From Bacillus massilinigeriensis (lineage in GTDB: Bacteria > Bacillota > Bacilli > Bacillales > Cytobacillaceae): 64,000 bases of DNA. The notes under the pieces are model-generated. The model made no database searches and had not been told where the DNA came from. It worked only from the letters and a program-made list of their open reading frames with translations. The translations under genes and the position numbers were made by a program. Below, one piece after another: positions 54,147 through 63,440 of the stretch (position 1 is its first letter; the number at the start of each line of letters is the position of its first letter). Location of the stretch: the NCBI RefSeq assembly GCF_900111815.1, contig NZ_LT630004.1:2694565-2758564 (forward strand). The letters run 5' to 3'.

Positions 54147-55025
54147 TTACTTGCCATGAACAATGGCATCAAGGTAACTTCTTACATTATCCTTAATGTC
54201 TTCCCGCTGTAAGGCAAAATCGAGCGTTGCTTTGATGAACCCGAATTTGTCCCCGACATCATAGCGGTTGCCTTCGAAATGACAGGCATAAATGCCATCC
54301 GATTTGTTCAATATCTGAAGCGCATCCGTCAATTGGATTTCTCCGCCTGCTCCCGGAGCCAGATTCTCAAGAATGCTGAAAATCTCTGGTTTCAGGACAT
54401 AGCGGCCAAGAATTGCGTAGTTTGACGGCGCCTCTTCACGCGCCGGCTTTTCAACAAGGGCATTTACTTTGAAGACTCTGTCATTCCCCTCTTCGCCGTA
54501 GCAATCAATGACACCGTATTTCGAGACATCGTTCCAATCGACCGGCTGGACGCCAACAACAGATGCTTCCTTCTTCTGATAAACATCCATCAGCTGCTTC
54601 AATCCCGGTGTTCCTTCCGTCTGAATGATGTCATCGCCAAGAAGAACGGCAAAAGGTTCATTTTCGACAAATGTGCGGGCACAATAAATCGCGTGGCCAA
54701 GGCCGAGCGGTTCCTTTTGCCGAACATAATGAATATTTGCGAGACGCGATATTCCCTGAACCTGTTCAAGGATGTCCCATTTTTCCTTTTGCGCGAGCGT
54801 TTCTTCCAGTTCATACGATTTATCAAAGTGATCTTCGATTGCCCGCTTCCCGCGGCCGCTGATAATGAGAATATCCTCAATTCCCGATGCAACGGCTTCT
54901 TCTACAATATATTGAATGGTCGGCTTGTCGACGATCGGCAGCATTTCCTTCGGCTGCGCCTTTGTTGCCGGTAAGAAACGTGTCCCTAGGCCGGCTGCCG
55001 GGATGATGGCTTTGCGGATCTTCAT
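54147..55025 (-). CDS. gtaB: UTP-glucose-1-phosphate uridylyltransferase
   Basis: Makes UDP-glucose for teichoic acid glucosylation, glycolipid and other polymers. Nucleotidyltransferase motif PAAGLGTRFLPATKAQPKEMLPI, the uridine loop EEAVASGIEDILIISGRGKRAIEDHFD and VEKPAREEAPSNYAILGRYVL. 292 residues, standard length. Ribosome site GGGGGC. Confidence 0.97.
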   Translation of the reverse strand: MKIRKAIIPAAGLGTRFLPATKAQPKEMLPIVDKPTIQYIVEEAVASGIEDILIISGRGKRAIEDHFDKSYELEETLAQKEKWDILEQVQGISRLANIHYVRQKEPLGLGHAIYCARTFVENEPFAVLLGDDIIQTEGTPGLKQLMDVYQKKEASVVGVQPVDWNDVSKYGVIDCYGEEGNDRVFKVNALVEKPAREEAPSNYAILGRYVLKPEIFSILENLAPGAGGEIQLTDALQILNKSDGIYACHFEGNRYDVGDKFGFIKATLDFALQREDIKDNVRSYLDAIVHGK

Positions 55026-55158
55026 TTTTTAGCCCCCTAATATGTATCTTTGGTTTTCTTTTGCTATACTGCTAAAGTATAATTACATCATATAGAAAAA
55101 GGGAATCTTTCACAACTAGCCAAAAATTTGTTAATAAAAATTTAGGAGTTTTTTTACA

Positions 55159-56301
55159 ATGACTACACAATTTCGTCTGCTTGCACTTGGTATGCTCCCA
55201 TGGAACTATACAGAATTAAGTGATACAATCAGATCTACCATTCTTGCGGGGGATTTCTCCGAAGTGGTCTACATCAACCCTCAGGCTGAAGTAAGAAATC
55301 TGTCTCCAAACTGGAGCGAACGGGTGGAGGGAAAGACAAGGATCTGGAACTCGCCGTTCAGCCTCATTCCGACACGTCACGGACTGCACCGCGTCAGAGA
55401 AAAGCTCTCTGCCGCCTTCCTCGGAAGCTTTACTGCAAAGAGGCTTGGTTCCGATTGGCGAGAGAACACGGTAATGTACGTGACACCGACAACGCTTGAA
55501 CAGTCGTATGAGTATGTGATGGCTATGAAGCCAAAGCATCTTGTTTTCGATATTCTTGACGATAATTTGAGCTTTCCTTCCATCAGTCGTGAGAAAAGAG
55601 AGAAGCTGACAAAGATGTTCCGCGAAATTGCGGCAAGTGCAACGGTAATCACAGCGGTCTCACAGCACCTTGTCGAAAATGCACAAAAATTGACTGGAAG
55701 GGATATTGCCTATTTGCCGAACGCTGTCGACATCGACCGTTTCAGTGCAATTCCCGAGGAGCAGCCAGCCGATATTCGCGCTCTCCCCGACCCCCGCATT
55801 ACCTTTGTCGGGGCACTCACAAGCTGGATCGATTTCCCGCTTTTAACGGAAACAGCGAAGATTTTGAAAGAGTACCAATTCGTCATGATTGGTCCTATCG
55901 ACTATCCTGCCATTAATCAAATTGAACTTGCTGGACTGCAAGGCTTGGACAATGTCATCTTCCTTGGGGCAAAGCCGTATGGAGAAGTGCCCGCCTATCT
56001 ACATGCCTCCGATGTGCTTCTTCTCCCTCGGACGATGGATCCGCACTCCCTTGCGTGTGACCCGCTGAAGGTGTATGAATATTTAGCAACAGGTAAGCCC
56101 GTCGTTTCCACGAAGCACCCAAGCATTGAGCGATTTTCAGCGTTCGTAAAAAGCGGTGCAACGCCCGAAGAATTCGCTGCTGCCATCAGAGCAGCCCTGA
56201 CTCGTGACAATAACGAAAAAGTAATGCAGCATGCGGCTATTGGCGGGCTTTCTTGGAAGGCTAGGGCGGAGAGATTGAAGAAGTTAGTAATAGAGAATTA
56301 G
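55159..56301 (+). CDS. Glycosyltransferase, GT-B fold (TuaH-like position)
   Basis: A 380-residue glycosyltransferase. The C-terminal half has YLPNAVDIDRFSAIPEE, ITFVGALTSWIDFPLL, VPAYLHASDVLLLPRTMDPHSLACDPLKVYEYLATGKPVVS with the GT4 glutamate. It resembles TuaH-type enzymes in layout and in lying near gtaB, but the sugar is unknown. Monocistronic on the plus strand, ribosome site AGGAGT. Confidence 0.85.
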   Translation: MTTQFRLLALGMLPWNYTELSDTIRSTILAGDFSEVVYINPQAEVRNLSPNWSERVEGKTRIWNSPFSLIPTRHGLHRVREKLSAAFLGSFTAKRLGSDWRENTVMYVTPTTLEQSYEYVMAMKPKHLVFDILDDNLSFPSISREKREKLTKMFREIAASATVITAVSQHLVENAQKLTGRDIAYLPNAVDIDRFSAIPEEQPADIRALPDPRITFVGALTSWIDFPLLTETAKILKEYQFVMIGPIDYPAINQIELAGLQGLDNVIFLGAKPYGEVPAYLHASDVLLLPRTMDPHSLACDPLKVYEYLATGKPVVSTKHPSIERFSAFVKSGATPEEFAAAIRAALTRDNNEKVMQHAAIGGLSWKARAERLKKLVIEN

Positions 56302-56345
56302 CCAAGGCATGTAAAAAGGAGTACCACTCGGTACCCCTTTTTGTT

Positions 56346-58103
56346 TTATCTTGTAATCACTTTGATGTAATCACCTGAAACATACCCTGTTTCAGTAGAG
56401 TTTGGCAAGTATACTTTATACCAGCCGTCGGTGATAACAGGCTTTCCGCCTGAAATTACTGCTTTCAGATATTTTCCAGATGGCACACTTGTCAGAACGG
56501 TGCTGCCTGAAGGAGCGTTTCTAATATTCAGGACAGAACCCGATGATACCGTTACTTTTAGCAGATTATCCATTTTGATTAGCTTACCATAGAGCCAACC
56601 TCTGCCTGCTCCTGTAGCCACCCTATACCACTTATAGTCATATGGATAAACACCATTCAAGCGAACATCTGTATTATATCCAATCACAGTTATTCGGGAA
56701 GTTGCCGAAACCGTATTAATATATGTGGAGCTAGAAGTATAAGGTAGCGTCCTCAACTTCGCACTCTCGATAACTGTCGCGGTTATGCCTTGCGGGAAGT
56801 CAATAATGATATGGCCTGGAGAAGTACGGCCTGCTGGAATATCTCTACTGTAGGAACCGGGATAGCCTGAATTTAGCGGCAATACTCCTGCATTCGCGTA
56901 GTAGTTCGAATTGTAAGGCTTCATTCTTTCCATTAGGTTACTGATTCCATTTTTCCAGTTTTGATCTGCTGCATAATTGACATTCATGCCACTAAGCGTT
57001 GATCCATGCTCGTAATGATAATATGGGCCACCCGGGTTAAGGTAATTGGTCCGAACCATATATGCAACTGCATTGATGCTTTCCGCTGCTGTTGGATAAT
57101 AGTATCCACATGTGAAAGGACATACATCATATGCTCCGTAACCATACAGATTGTTTTTATATTTCATCAGATTGGATTTTCCCCAACCTGTTTCCCAGAT
57201 AGCATGCGCAACAAGGTATGCCGCATTTACACCGTATTTAGACTGAGCTGCGAGAAAACTAGATGCATTGTTTCTGAGTGGATTGTTCGGGCTTACTCTA
57301 TCGAGAAAAGCAACAATTTCTGATGCTGTAATATTGGCCGGCTTTCTTAAATCAAGATTCAAATAAGAGTCCACTTGAAGATTCGTACTGGTATGTGACT
57401 TTGAAATATAACCTGTTTTTTTCACTCCTTTCACATATACAGTTGCAGTATACCAGCTGGAAGTGAAATTCCTAACTCTTAAAATAGTGTCTTTTGAATA
57501 AGATTTTAAGACTGTAGCACTAGTGGATGCATATGAATACACTTTTGTCGGAGCATTAATCGCGCGCACTTGAAGACTAGTTGTTGATGGAACAGCATTT
57601 TCCACGTCGCTCGCACTTATGTACCCTTGAATCTGCTTCCCAGACACATATACCTTTGCTTTATACCAGCCAGGAACGAAAGATTGATAGGAAAGGATCT
57701 TGCCTTTCGTATACGTCTTAACGACTTTTGATGCAGTGTAAGCTTTTGAATAGATTGGAGTAGGTGCTTTCAAAGCCACCCCTTGGTAAGAGACAGGGGT
57801 GGTATCAGCATCCCTGACATCACTTTTCAAAATATAGCCTGCTGTTGCTAGTCCATTGACATACACCGTACATTTATTCCAAGAAAAATTATATGTATGA
57901 TACTTTAGAATGGTGCCTTTCGCGTAAGTTTTAATGACTTTAGAGCCTGTCGAAGCGCTCGCATAAATATTAGTAGGGCTTTTAAGCGCAACTCCCTGTA
58001 CCTTAACAGTTGCAGCTTCTGCCCCTGGCCCCTGTAAGCCGGCTGCGGCCAACAGTAAAAATAAGAACAACAAAATATTTAGTTTTTTTGTTCGTGCCAC
58101 CAA
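56346..58103 (-). CDS. Secreted endo-beta-N-acetylglucosaminidase with SH3-like repeats
   Basis: Autolysin of 585 residues. Signal peptide to about residue 30 (GAEA), three N-terminal SH3b-type repeats of about 70 residues (each with a TKVYSxASTSxxVLKSY-like pattern), the GH73-type glucosaminidase domain (about 255-395) with catalytic E in AHAIWETGWGKSNL, then two more SH3-like repeats to the end. It is similar to LytD-type enzymes. It cleaves GlcNAc-MurNAc bonds in peptidoglycan at the wall. Start TTG at 58103 behind GGGGGTG. Placed in the teichoic acid cluster, as autolysins often are. Confidence 0.92.
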   Translation of the reverse strand: MVARTKKLNILLFLFLLLAAAGLQGPGAEAATVKVQGVALKSPTNIYASASTGSKVIKTYAKGTILKYHTYNFSWNKCTVYVNGLATAGYILKSDVRDADTTPVSYQGVALKAPTPIYSKAYTASKVVKTYTKGKILSYQSFVPGWYKAKVYVSGKQIQGYISASDVENAVPSTTSLQVRAINAPTKVYSYASTSATVLKSYSKDTILRVRNFTSSWYTATVYVKGVKKTGYISKSHTSTNLQVDSYLNLDLRKPANITASEIVAFLDRVSPNNPLRNNASSFLAAQSKYGVNAAYLVAHAIWETGWGKSNLMKYKNNLYGYGAYDVCPFTCGYYYPTAAESINAVAYMVRTNYLNPGGPYYHYEHGSTLSGMNVNYAADQNWKNGISNLMERMKPYNSNYYANAGVLPLNSGYPGSYSRDIPAGRTSPGHIIIDFPQGITATVIESAKLRTLPYTSSSTYINTVSATSRITVIGYNTDVRLNGVYPYDYKWYRVATGAGRGWLYGKLIKMDNLLKVTVSSGSVLNIRNAPSGSTVLTSVPSGKYLKAVISGGKPVITDGWYKVYLPNSTETGYVSGDYIKVITR

Positions 58104-58330
58104 TACACCCCCGTAATTTTTTATCTTTCAAACATTCAACCTTCCAATCCACTATTAATCTATCAAACCCTTTCAGCTATCACCATACGTTTTTAACAAT
58201 AGAGTTAAAAATGAACCGAATGTCACATTATGTTGAAAATTGATATTGAATTATAGACTAATAGACTCTGTTGCTTATTAAACGCTAAAGCTTCATTGTA
58301 TTCCTATTTGTGAATGCATTACGTACATCA
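58104..58330. other. Intergenic upstream of the glucosaminidase gene
   Basis: AT-rich, no gene seen. It should carry the glucosaminidase promoter; a sigma-D box, known for lytD in B. subtilis, was looked for and not found convincingly. Confidence 0.4.
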
Positions 58331-58361
58331 ATAAAAAACCCGCATTTCTGCAGGTTTTTTA
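58331..58361 (-). terminator. Terminator behind tagH
   Basis: AAAACCTGCA, GAAA loop, TGCGGGTTTTTT on the minus strand, overlapping the tagH stop codon. Confidence 0.85.
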
Positions 58362-59168
58362 CACGGACAATGTTGGGTTCGCTTTACTTTGCCTTGCCAA
58401 CGCCTCTTCCCGATATTTCTTCTGTTCCGCTTTAGACATAGCCTTATACTCTTTAAGGAATTTCTCATATGCCGGTATGACTTTATCCACTGTATCGTAC
58501 ATTTTTAATTCACCGAATTCCAGCCAAATCGCCTTTTCACAAAATTTCTTCATCTGACCAATAGAATGACTAACGAAAAACATTGTCTTTCCACGCTTTT
58601 TAAATTCATACATCTTTTCAAGCGATTTTTCCGCAAACGCCTTATCCCCGACAGACAGGGCTTCATCTATAATCAATACATCCGGATCAATATTTACTGA
58701 GATAGCAAATCCAAGCTTAGAACGCATTCCGCTTGAATAGGATTTAACAGGTTGATCAATAAACTTTCCCAGCTCGGAAAACTCAATGATTTCCGGTTCA
58801 AGTTCTTTAATCTCTTTTTTGTTGAAACCCAACATTAGAAGTTTTAACTCGATGTTATCCCTTCCGCTAAGTTCATTATTCAATCCCGAAGCCACGGCAA
58901 TTAATGCTGTCTGCCCATTAACTTCCAGTGAACCGCTTGTTTGAGGTACTATTCCTGCAATGATATTGGAGAGGGTTGATTTCCCTGAACCGTTTATACC
59001 AACAAAACCAATGACATCTCCAGCTTCTGCCTCAAAACTGATATTTTTCAATGCATAAAAATCTTCCCCGTAGCTTTTCGGCAGAAGAATATCCAGCAGC
59101 TTTTCAGATGTCTTAGTATAAAGCTTATATTTCTTTGAAACATTGTTTACAATAACTGATTTGGCCAT
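58359..59168 (-). CDS. tagH: Teichoic acid ABC exporter ATPase TagH
   Basis: ATPase of the wall teichoic acid exporter. Walker A GINGSGKST, signature YSSGMRSKL, Walker B DVLIIDEAL. With 269 residues it is the short form, missing the C-terminal half of B. subtilis TagH (about 530 residues). Lies 19 bp behind tagG. Confidence 0.94.
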   Translation of the reverse strand: MAKSVIVNNVSKKYKLYTKTSEKLLDILLPKSYGEDFYALKNISFEAEAGDVIGFVGINGSGKSTLSNIIAGIVPQTSGSLEVNGQTALIAVASGLNNELSGRDNIELKLLMLGFNKKEIKELEPEIIEFSELGKFIDQPVKSYSSGMRSKLGFAISVNIDPDVLIIDEALSVGDKAFAEKSLEKMYEFKKRGKTMFFVSHSIGQMKKFCEKAIWLEFGELKMYDTVDKVIPAYEKFLKEYKAMSKAEQKKYREEALARQSKANPTLSV

Positions 59169-59187
59169 TCCTTAAATCACTTCCAGT

Positions 59188-59994
59188 TTATAAGTAATCA
59201 ACAAAATGCTTTCTGAACTTGGTGTGAACAGAAGAACCAATGATAAAGAAGAAAAGGACAACAGCCCAAAAGTATAGAGTGAACTCCCAATGAGTGTAAA
59301 TGAACCATTGTTTGTAAAGAAGAGAAGCGCGATATCCCTCAACCAAATAATAAAACGGATTAAGTTTCATTACTACATTAAGAAATCCGCCCAAGTCCCT
59401 TTCCCAAAGAATTGGAGTTAAATAAAGCAGCATTCTCATAACTGATTGGACAACCATTTGCACATCACGAACAATCGTTGCAAGTGTTGATGTCAGTAAA
59501 GATATTGATACGATTAATACTATTGTAGCAAAGAGAAAATATGGAAGCTGAAGATAATAAACAGAAACTGGGTACCCTAAAAACTGCAGCAGAACGATGC
59601 TGATCGCTAGCAGAAGCAAGTGTGAGTACAATTTAGAAAATATTACATAAGTAGGAATTACACTTACCGGAAAACTCATTTTAGAAATAATTTTAATCCG
59701 CGTATATATTGACCTGGATCCTTGGGTCATTGCCGGATTAATGAAAAACCAGAGTATAATCCCTGATAGTAGCCATGGGAAGAAGTCAATTCCATGAACA
59801 GAGCGCTCCTCACCTCTGATTGCAAAACCAAAAACAAACCAATATATTGCAATTTGAATTCCCGGGTTTAATATCTCCCAAAGTGCTCCAAGATAATTAT
59901 TATTATTTTGGCTTTTTACTTCATATAGGGAAAGCCTTCTTACAAGGTAAAAATTTTCAATTTGTTCCTTCAAAACCAAAATGGCAGATTTCAT
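59188..59994 (-). CDS. tagG: Teichoic acid ABC exporter permease TagG
   Basis: ABC-2 type permease with six TM helices, 268 residues. Conserved NNYLGALWEILNPGIQIAIYWFVFGFAIRG and LNPFYYLVEGYR. Together with TagH it moves lipid-linked teichoic acid across the membrane. Ribosome site GAAAGGATC. Its upstream neighbour on the same strand is a glycerophosphotransferase, 91 bp away. Confidence 0.95.
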   Translation of the reverse strand: MKSAILVLKEQIENFYLVRRLSLYEVKSQNNNNYLGALWEILNPGIQIAIYWFVFGFAIRGEERSVHGIDFFPWLLSGIILWFFINPAMTQGSRSIYTRIKIISKMSFPVSVIPTYVIFSKLYSHLLLLAISIVLLQFLGYPVSVYYLQLPYFLFATIVLIVSISLLTSTLATIVRDVQMVVQSVMRMLLYLTPILWERDLGGFLNVVMKLNPFYYLVEGYRASLLYKQWFIYTHWEFTLYFWAVVLFFFIIGSSVHTKFRKHFVDYL

Positions 59995-60084
59995 ATTTGA
60001 TCCTTTCTAACAAACTGGTGCAGATATAAACACCATAAGATTATACACTATTTAGCCTTCTGATAAACTCTTTGAGTAACTGAA

Positions 60085-61275
60085 CTAGCCAAATAATTTA
60101 TGAACAACCCGCATAGCTGCTTCACCATCTTCTAAGTGGCAGAACTTCTGGTGAAATGCAGTGAATTCAGGAGAAAGCGGATAACCCTCGGATTCACTTT
60201 TTTTGATCTCAGCTATTAATTCATCTGTAGTTTTAACAATTGGACCAGGAGCTTCCTTTTCAAAGTTAAAATAAAAGCCTCTTAGCTTATCCCTGTACGT
60301 ATCAATGTCATAAGCATAAAAAAACATTGGTTTTTTCCTATTAGCAAAGTCAAAAAATACGGAAGAATAATCAGTTACCAGCAAATCAGTTACCAGATAT
60401 AGTTCTCTTATATCTTCATAAGAAGAAACATCATAAGCAAATCCTTCAAGAGAAGACAAATCAAGGTTTCCTGCAATCAAATAATGCATCCTAAGCAATA
60501 GGATATAATCCGATCCAAGCTTTTGTTGAAAAGCCTCTAAATCAAGGTTCAAGTCAAACTTATACTTACCTACACTATAAAACTCATTATCTCTCCACGT
60601 AGGTGCATATAAAATAACCTTCTTGCCAGACGGAATGCCGATATCTTTTTTAATCTTATTAATATAGCTATCTGAATGATCTTTTAGTAGAATATCGTTC
60701 CGTGGATAACCCGTCTCGAGCATCTTTTTATCAAAATGAAAAGCCCTCCTAAAAATATGAGATGAATAGTGATTTGGAGATATTAAATAATCCCATCTAG
60801 ATGACTCTTCCAGGAAGTTCTTTTTATAGGATTCTGTCGTTGTACCTGGCATATATACCTCTTCCATATCAGCAGCAAGACGCTTAAGTGGTGTACCATG
60901 CCATGTCTGAAGATATATAGTATGCTTTGGCTTTGGAATCCATAAAGGAAGGCGGCTATTTGATACCCAATATTTTGCACGAGCCATTAAAATTAACCAT
61001 TTTATAGAAAAGCGATTAACGGTTTCTAAACCCTTGCCTGCAAATGCACTTTGATAATGAGGATCAATGCTCCAATACAATTTGTAATCTGGATACTGCT
61101 CCTTTACACACTCATATATCGCACGCGGATTACAGCTGTATTGTTTTCCTAGGTAACTCTCAAAAATAATAAGTTTTTCATCCGCTGGAAACAAACCTAT
61201 TGTTTGAAAGATAATTTTGTAACCAAGCTTTATTAAAGAACTGCCTTTAATCTTGCGAACCAATTTTTTCAGCAT
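60085..61275 (-). CDS. CDP-glycerol glycerophosphotransferase (TagB/TagF family), copy 1
   Basis: PF04464 family, 396 residues from ATG 61275 (MLKKLVRKIKG), which has AAGGAAAAG upstream; a 41-codon longer frame is less likely. Motifs are NSRLPLWIPKPKHTIYLQTWHGTPLKRLA, YPRNDILL, ILYAPTWRDNEF, LLLRMHYLIAG and LVTDYSSVFFDFANRKKPMFFYAYD. Transfers glycerol phosphate from CDP-glycerol onto the linkage unit (TagB) or the chain (TagF). Size and the lone catalytic domain suggest primase-like or chain-extending activity; not decidable by eye. Confidence 0.9.
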   Translation of the reverse strand: MLKKLVRKIKGSSLIKLGYKIIFQTIGLFPADEKLIIFESYLGKQYSCNPRAIYECVKEQYPDYKLYWSIDPHYQSAFAGKGLETVNRFSIKWLILMARAKYWVSNSRLPLWIPKPKHTIYLQTWHGTPLKRLAADMEEVYMPGTTTESYKKNFLEESSRWDYLISPNHYSSHIFRRAFHFDKKMLETGYPRNDILLKDHSDSYINKIKKDIGIPSGKKVILYAPTWRDNEFYSVGKYKFDLNLDLEAFQQKLGSDYILLLRMHYLIAGNLDLSSLEGFAYDVSSYEDIRELYLVTDLLVTDYSSVFFDFANRKKPMFFYAYDIDTYRDKLRGFYFNFEKEAPGPIVKTTDELIAEIKKSESEGYPLSPEFTAFHQKFCHLEDGEAAMRVVHKLFG

Positions 61276-61751
61276 TATTCTTTTCCTTTGTATTTTGGTA
61301 TAGTCCTTACACAACAACACTATAATAATTCTTTTTATCTTATTCCTCAACCCATGAAATATTATACCAACTACCCCAAGTAATCTCCTTATTTCCATAT
61401 AAACAACAAAAAGAACCGCCTCGAATATGAGGCGGCCAATAGAAAAACATTGATTTCTTAGGATTCCCAGAGCAAAAAAAGGGTATGAGTGAGAAGATAT
61501 AATACTGCACTTTGATTCGTTTACAGTTTGTGAGCTAATCTTGCAAAAACATTACATTTGACTTAAAATTATCACAGGTTCAATGAAAATGTTTACAATG
61601 TTCGACAAATATAGTTTCACGCTATTTTTTTGTTTATAATCATTTTTAGAGATTAGTATCCTTATTGTAAGTTTACCCTCATAATATTTATTTACAGTTA
61701 ATTACTTGTAAATTTTTTGATAATATTTTTGCTCGAAAAGGAGGAGAAAAC
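61276..61751. other. Divergent promoter region between two teichoic acid units
   Basis: About 475 AT-rich bp between the minus-strand tagF-like/tagGH unit and the plus-strand tagD unit. I see several TATAAT-like and TTGATAATA segments but no pair of boxes I trust. No hairpin with a T-run. Confidence 0.45.
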
Positions 61752-62150
61752 ATGAAGAAAGTAATAACTTACGGTACCTTTGACTTGCTTCACTGGGGCC
61801 ACATTAATCTCTTAAAAAGAGCAAAAGACCTTGGTGATCATCTCACTGTAGCAATATCAACAGATGAATTTAATAAATTAAAAAATAAGAAATCTTACCA
61901 TAGCTTTGATAACCGAAAAATGATCTTAGAGTCTATTCGCTATGTGGACAAGGTTATACCAGAGAACGATTGGGAACAGAAGATTAAAGACGTAATCGAC
62001 AACGATATCGATATTTTTGTGATGGGAGACGATTGGAAAGGTAAATTTGATTTTCTTAAGGAATATTGCGAGGTTATTTATCTTCCTAGGACCGTCGGTA
62101 TTTCCACTACAAAAATTAAGAAAGATATGTTAAAAGTCAACAATGGTTAG
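61752..62150 (+). CDS. tagD: Glycerol-3-phosphate cytidylyltransferase
   Basis: Makes CDP-glycerol, the donor for polyglycerol-phosphate teichoic acid. The 132-residue enzyme has the nucleotidyltransferase motifs YGTFDLLHWGHINLL (HxGH) and RTVGISTTKIK near the C terminus. Ribosome site AAAAGGAGGAG. Overlaps the next gene by 8 bp, so translation is coupled. Confidence 0.97.
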   Translation: MKKVITYGTFDLLHWGHINLLKRAKDLGDHLTVAISTDEFNKLKNKKSYHSFDNRKMILESIRYVDKVIPENDWEQKIKDVIDNDIDIFVMGDDWKGKFDFLKEYCEVIYLPRTVGISTTKIKKDMLKVNNG

Positions 62151-63333
62151 GGAGATAGCCGTATTTCTTTATTTACGGCTATTCGCCATATTATTTTACG
62201 TCTTTCGTTTATTCCCTTTGCAAAAAGATAAAATTGTCTTTGTAGTATCTTTTACCGAAAATAGTTCCTATATATATAAGGAAATGAAACGACAAGAGAT
62301 TTCTTGTCGTACTGTTTTTTTAGCTACCAATAAAATGCATCCGTATTTTTCCAAACACAAAGATGCTACTACTTATAAATTTGAACCTAGTAATTTCAAA
62401 GACTTTATTTTGTCTTCCTATCATCTTGCAACAGCAAAAATAATATTTGTTGATAATTATTTTGGTTTTCTTGCCACTTGTTCTTTTAAGAAAGAAGTCG
62501 AATGCATACAGCTATGGCATGCAAATGGCGCTTTAAAAAAATTTGGCTTAGAAGATGCCTCTGTACCAAGTAGAACTAAGATTGCTCAGAAAAGATTTAA
62601 AAAGGTATACAGCAAGTTCGACAAAGTAATTGTTGGTTCCGAAGAAATGGCAGAAATTTTTAAAAAAGCGTTTGGAATAAATGAAAGCAAAATATTAAGA
62701 ACAGGTATTCCAAGGACGGATTTATTCTACGATACAAAAAGGCATCAGCATGTTAAGAATAAGTATCTACTTAATAATCCTGAATTTAGAAACAAGAAAG
62801 TCATTCTTTATGCCCCTACTTTCAGGGATACTAGCATTCATTCCTTCCAAATGCCTTTAAATTTGGACATGATGAAAGACGTGCTCGGACAAGAGTATAT
62901 TCTCATATTGAAATTGCATCCTGCAATTAAACAGGGAGTGAAGATAAAGGAAACTCTCAAAGACTTTGTATATGATTTCTCAGACTGCAAAAATATTAAT
63001 GAATTATTTTTCATCTCAGATTTGCTGATAACGGACTACTCTTCCATTCCTTTTGAATATTGCATCCTGAATAAACCAATGATTTTCTTCCCCTATGACT
63101 TGAAAGACTACTCAAAAACGAGAGGGTTTTGGGAGGATTACGAAAGCTTTGTTCCAGGTCCTGTTGTCTATACTACTTCGCAACTGGTAAATGTAATATG
63201 TAAAATAACTTTGAATAGCTCTCGTTGTGAAGAGTTTAACAAAAAGTGGAATCGATATTCAACAGGAAATTCGAGCAATAATATCGTAAAATATATACAA
63301 AACCATATTGGTTCGACCAACGATATAACATAA
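62143..63333 (+). CDS. CDP-glycerol glycerophosphotransferase (TagB/TagF family), copy 2
   Basis: 396 residues, coupled to tagD. Motifs are IQLWHANGALKKFGL, GIPRTDLFY, ILYAPTFRDTS, LILKLHPAIKQG and LLITDYSSIPFEYCILNKPMIFFPYD. A hydrophobic segment near residues 5-25 may anchor it at the membrane. As an early gene of a tagD operon it could be the TagB primase, but TagF-like elongation is equally possible. Confidence 0.9.
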   Translation: MVREIAVFLYLRLFAILFYVFRLFPLQKDKIVFVVSFTENSSYIYKEMKRQEISCRTVFLATNKMHPYFSKHKDATTYKFEPSNFKDFILSSYHLATAKIIFVDNYFGFLATCSFKKEVECIQLWHANGALKKFGLEDASVPSRTKIAQKRFKKVYSKFDKVIVGSEEMAEIFKKAFGINESKILRTGIPRTDLFYDTKRHQHVKNKYLLNNPEFRNKKVILYAPTFRDTSIHSFQMPLNLDMMKDVLGQEYILILKLHPAIKQGVKIKETLKDFVYDFSDCKNINELFFISDLLITDYSSIPFEYCILNKPMIFFPYDLKDYSKTRGFWEDYESFVPGPVVYTTSQLVNVICKITLNSSRCEEFNKKWNRYSTGNSSNNIVKYIQNHIGSTNDIT

Positions 63334-63339
63334 ATGTTA

Positions 63340-63373
63340 AAAAGGATTCGAAATAAATTTCGGGTCCTTTTTC
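63340..63373 (+). terminator. Terminator behind the tagD unit
   Basis: AAAAAGGA..CGAAA, TAAA loop, TTTCG.GTCCTTTTT on the plus strand, directly behind the stop. Confidence 0.85.
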
Positions 63374-63404
63374 ATACAATAACTTTTTTAGATAAAAGGA
63401 AATG

Positions 63405-63432
63405 AGCCAAACCCGATGATTTAGGTTTGGCT
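63405..63432. terminator. Hairpin behind the last, minus-strand gene
   Basis: AGCCAAACC, 10-nt loop, GGTTTGGCT. It serves the convergent gene at 63441 and can also act as a second terminator on the plus strand (TTTCTTTT follows). Confidence 0.8.
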
Positions 63433-63440
63433 TTCTTTTA

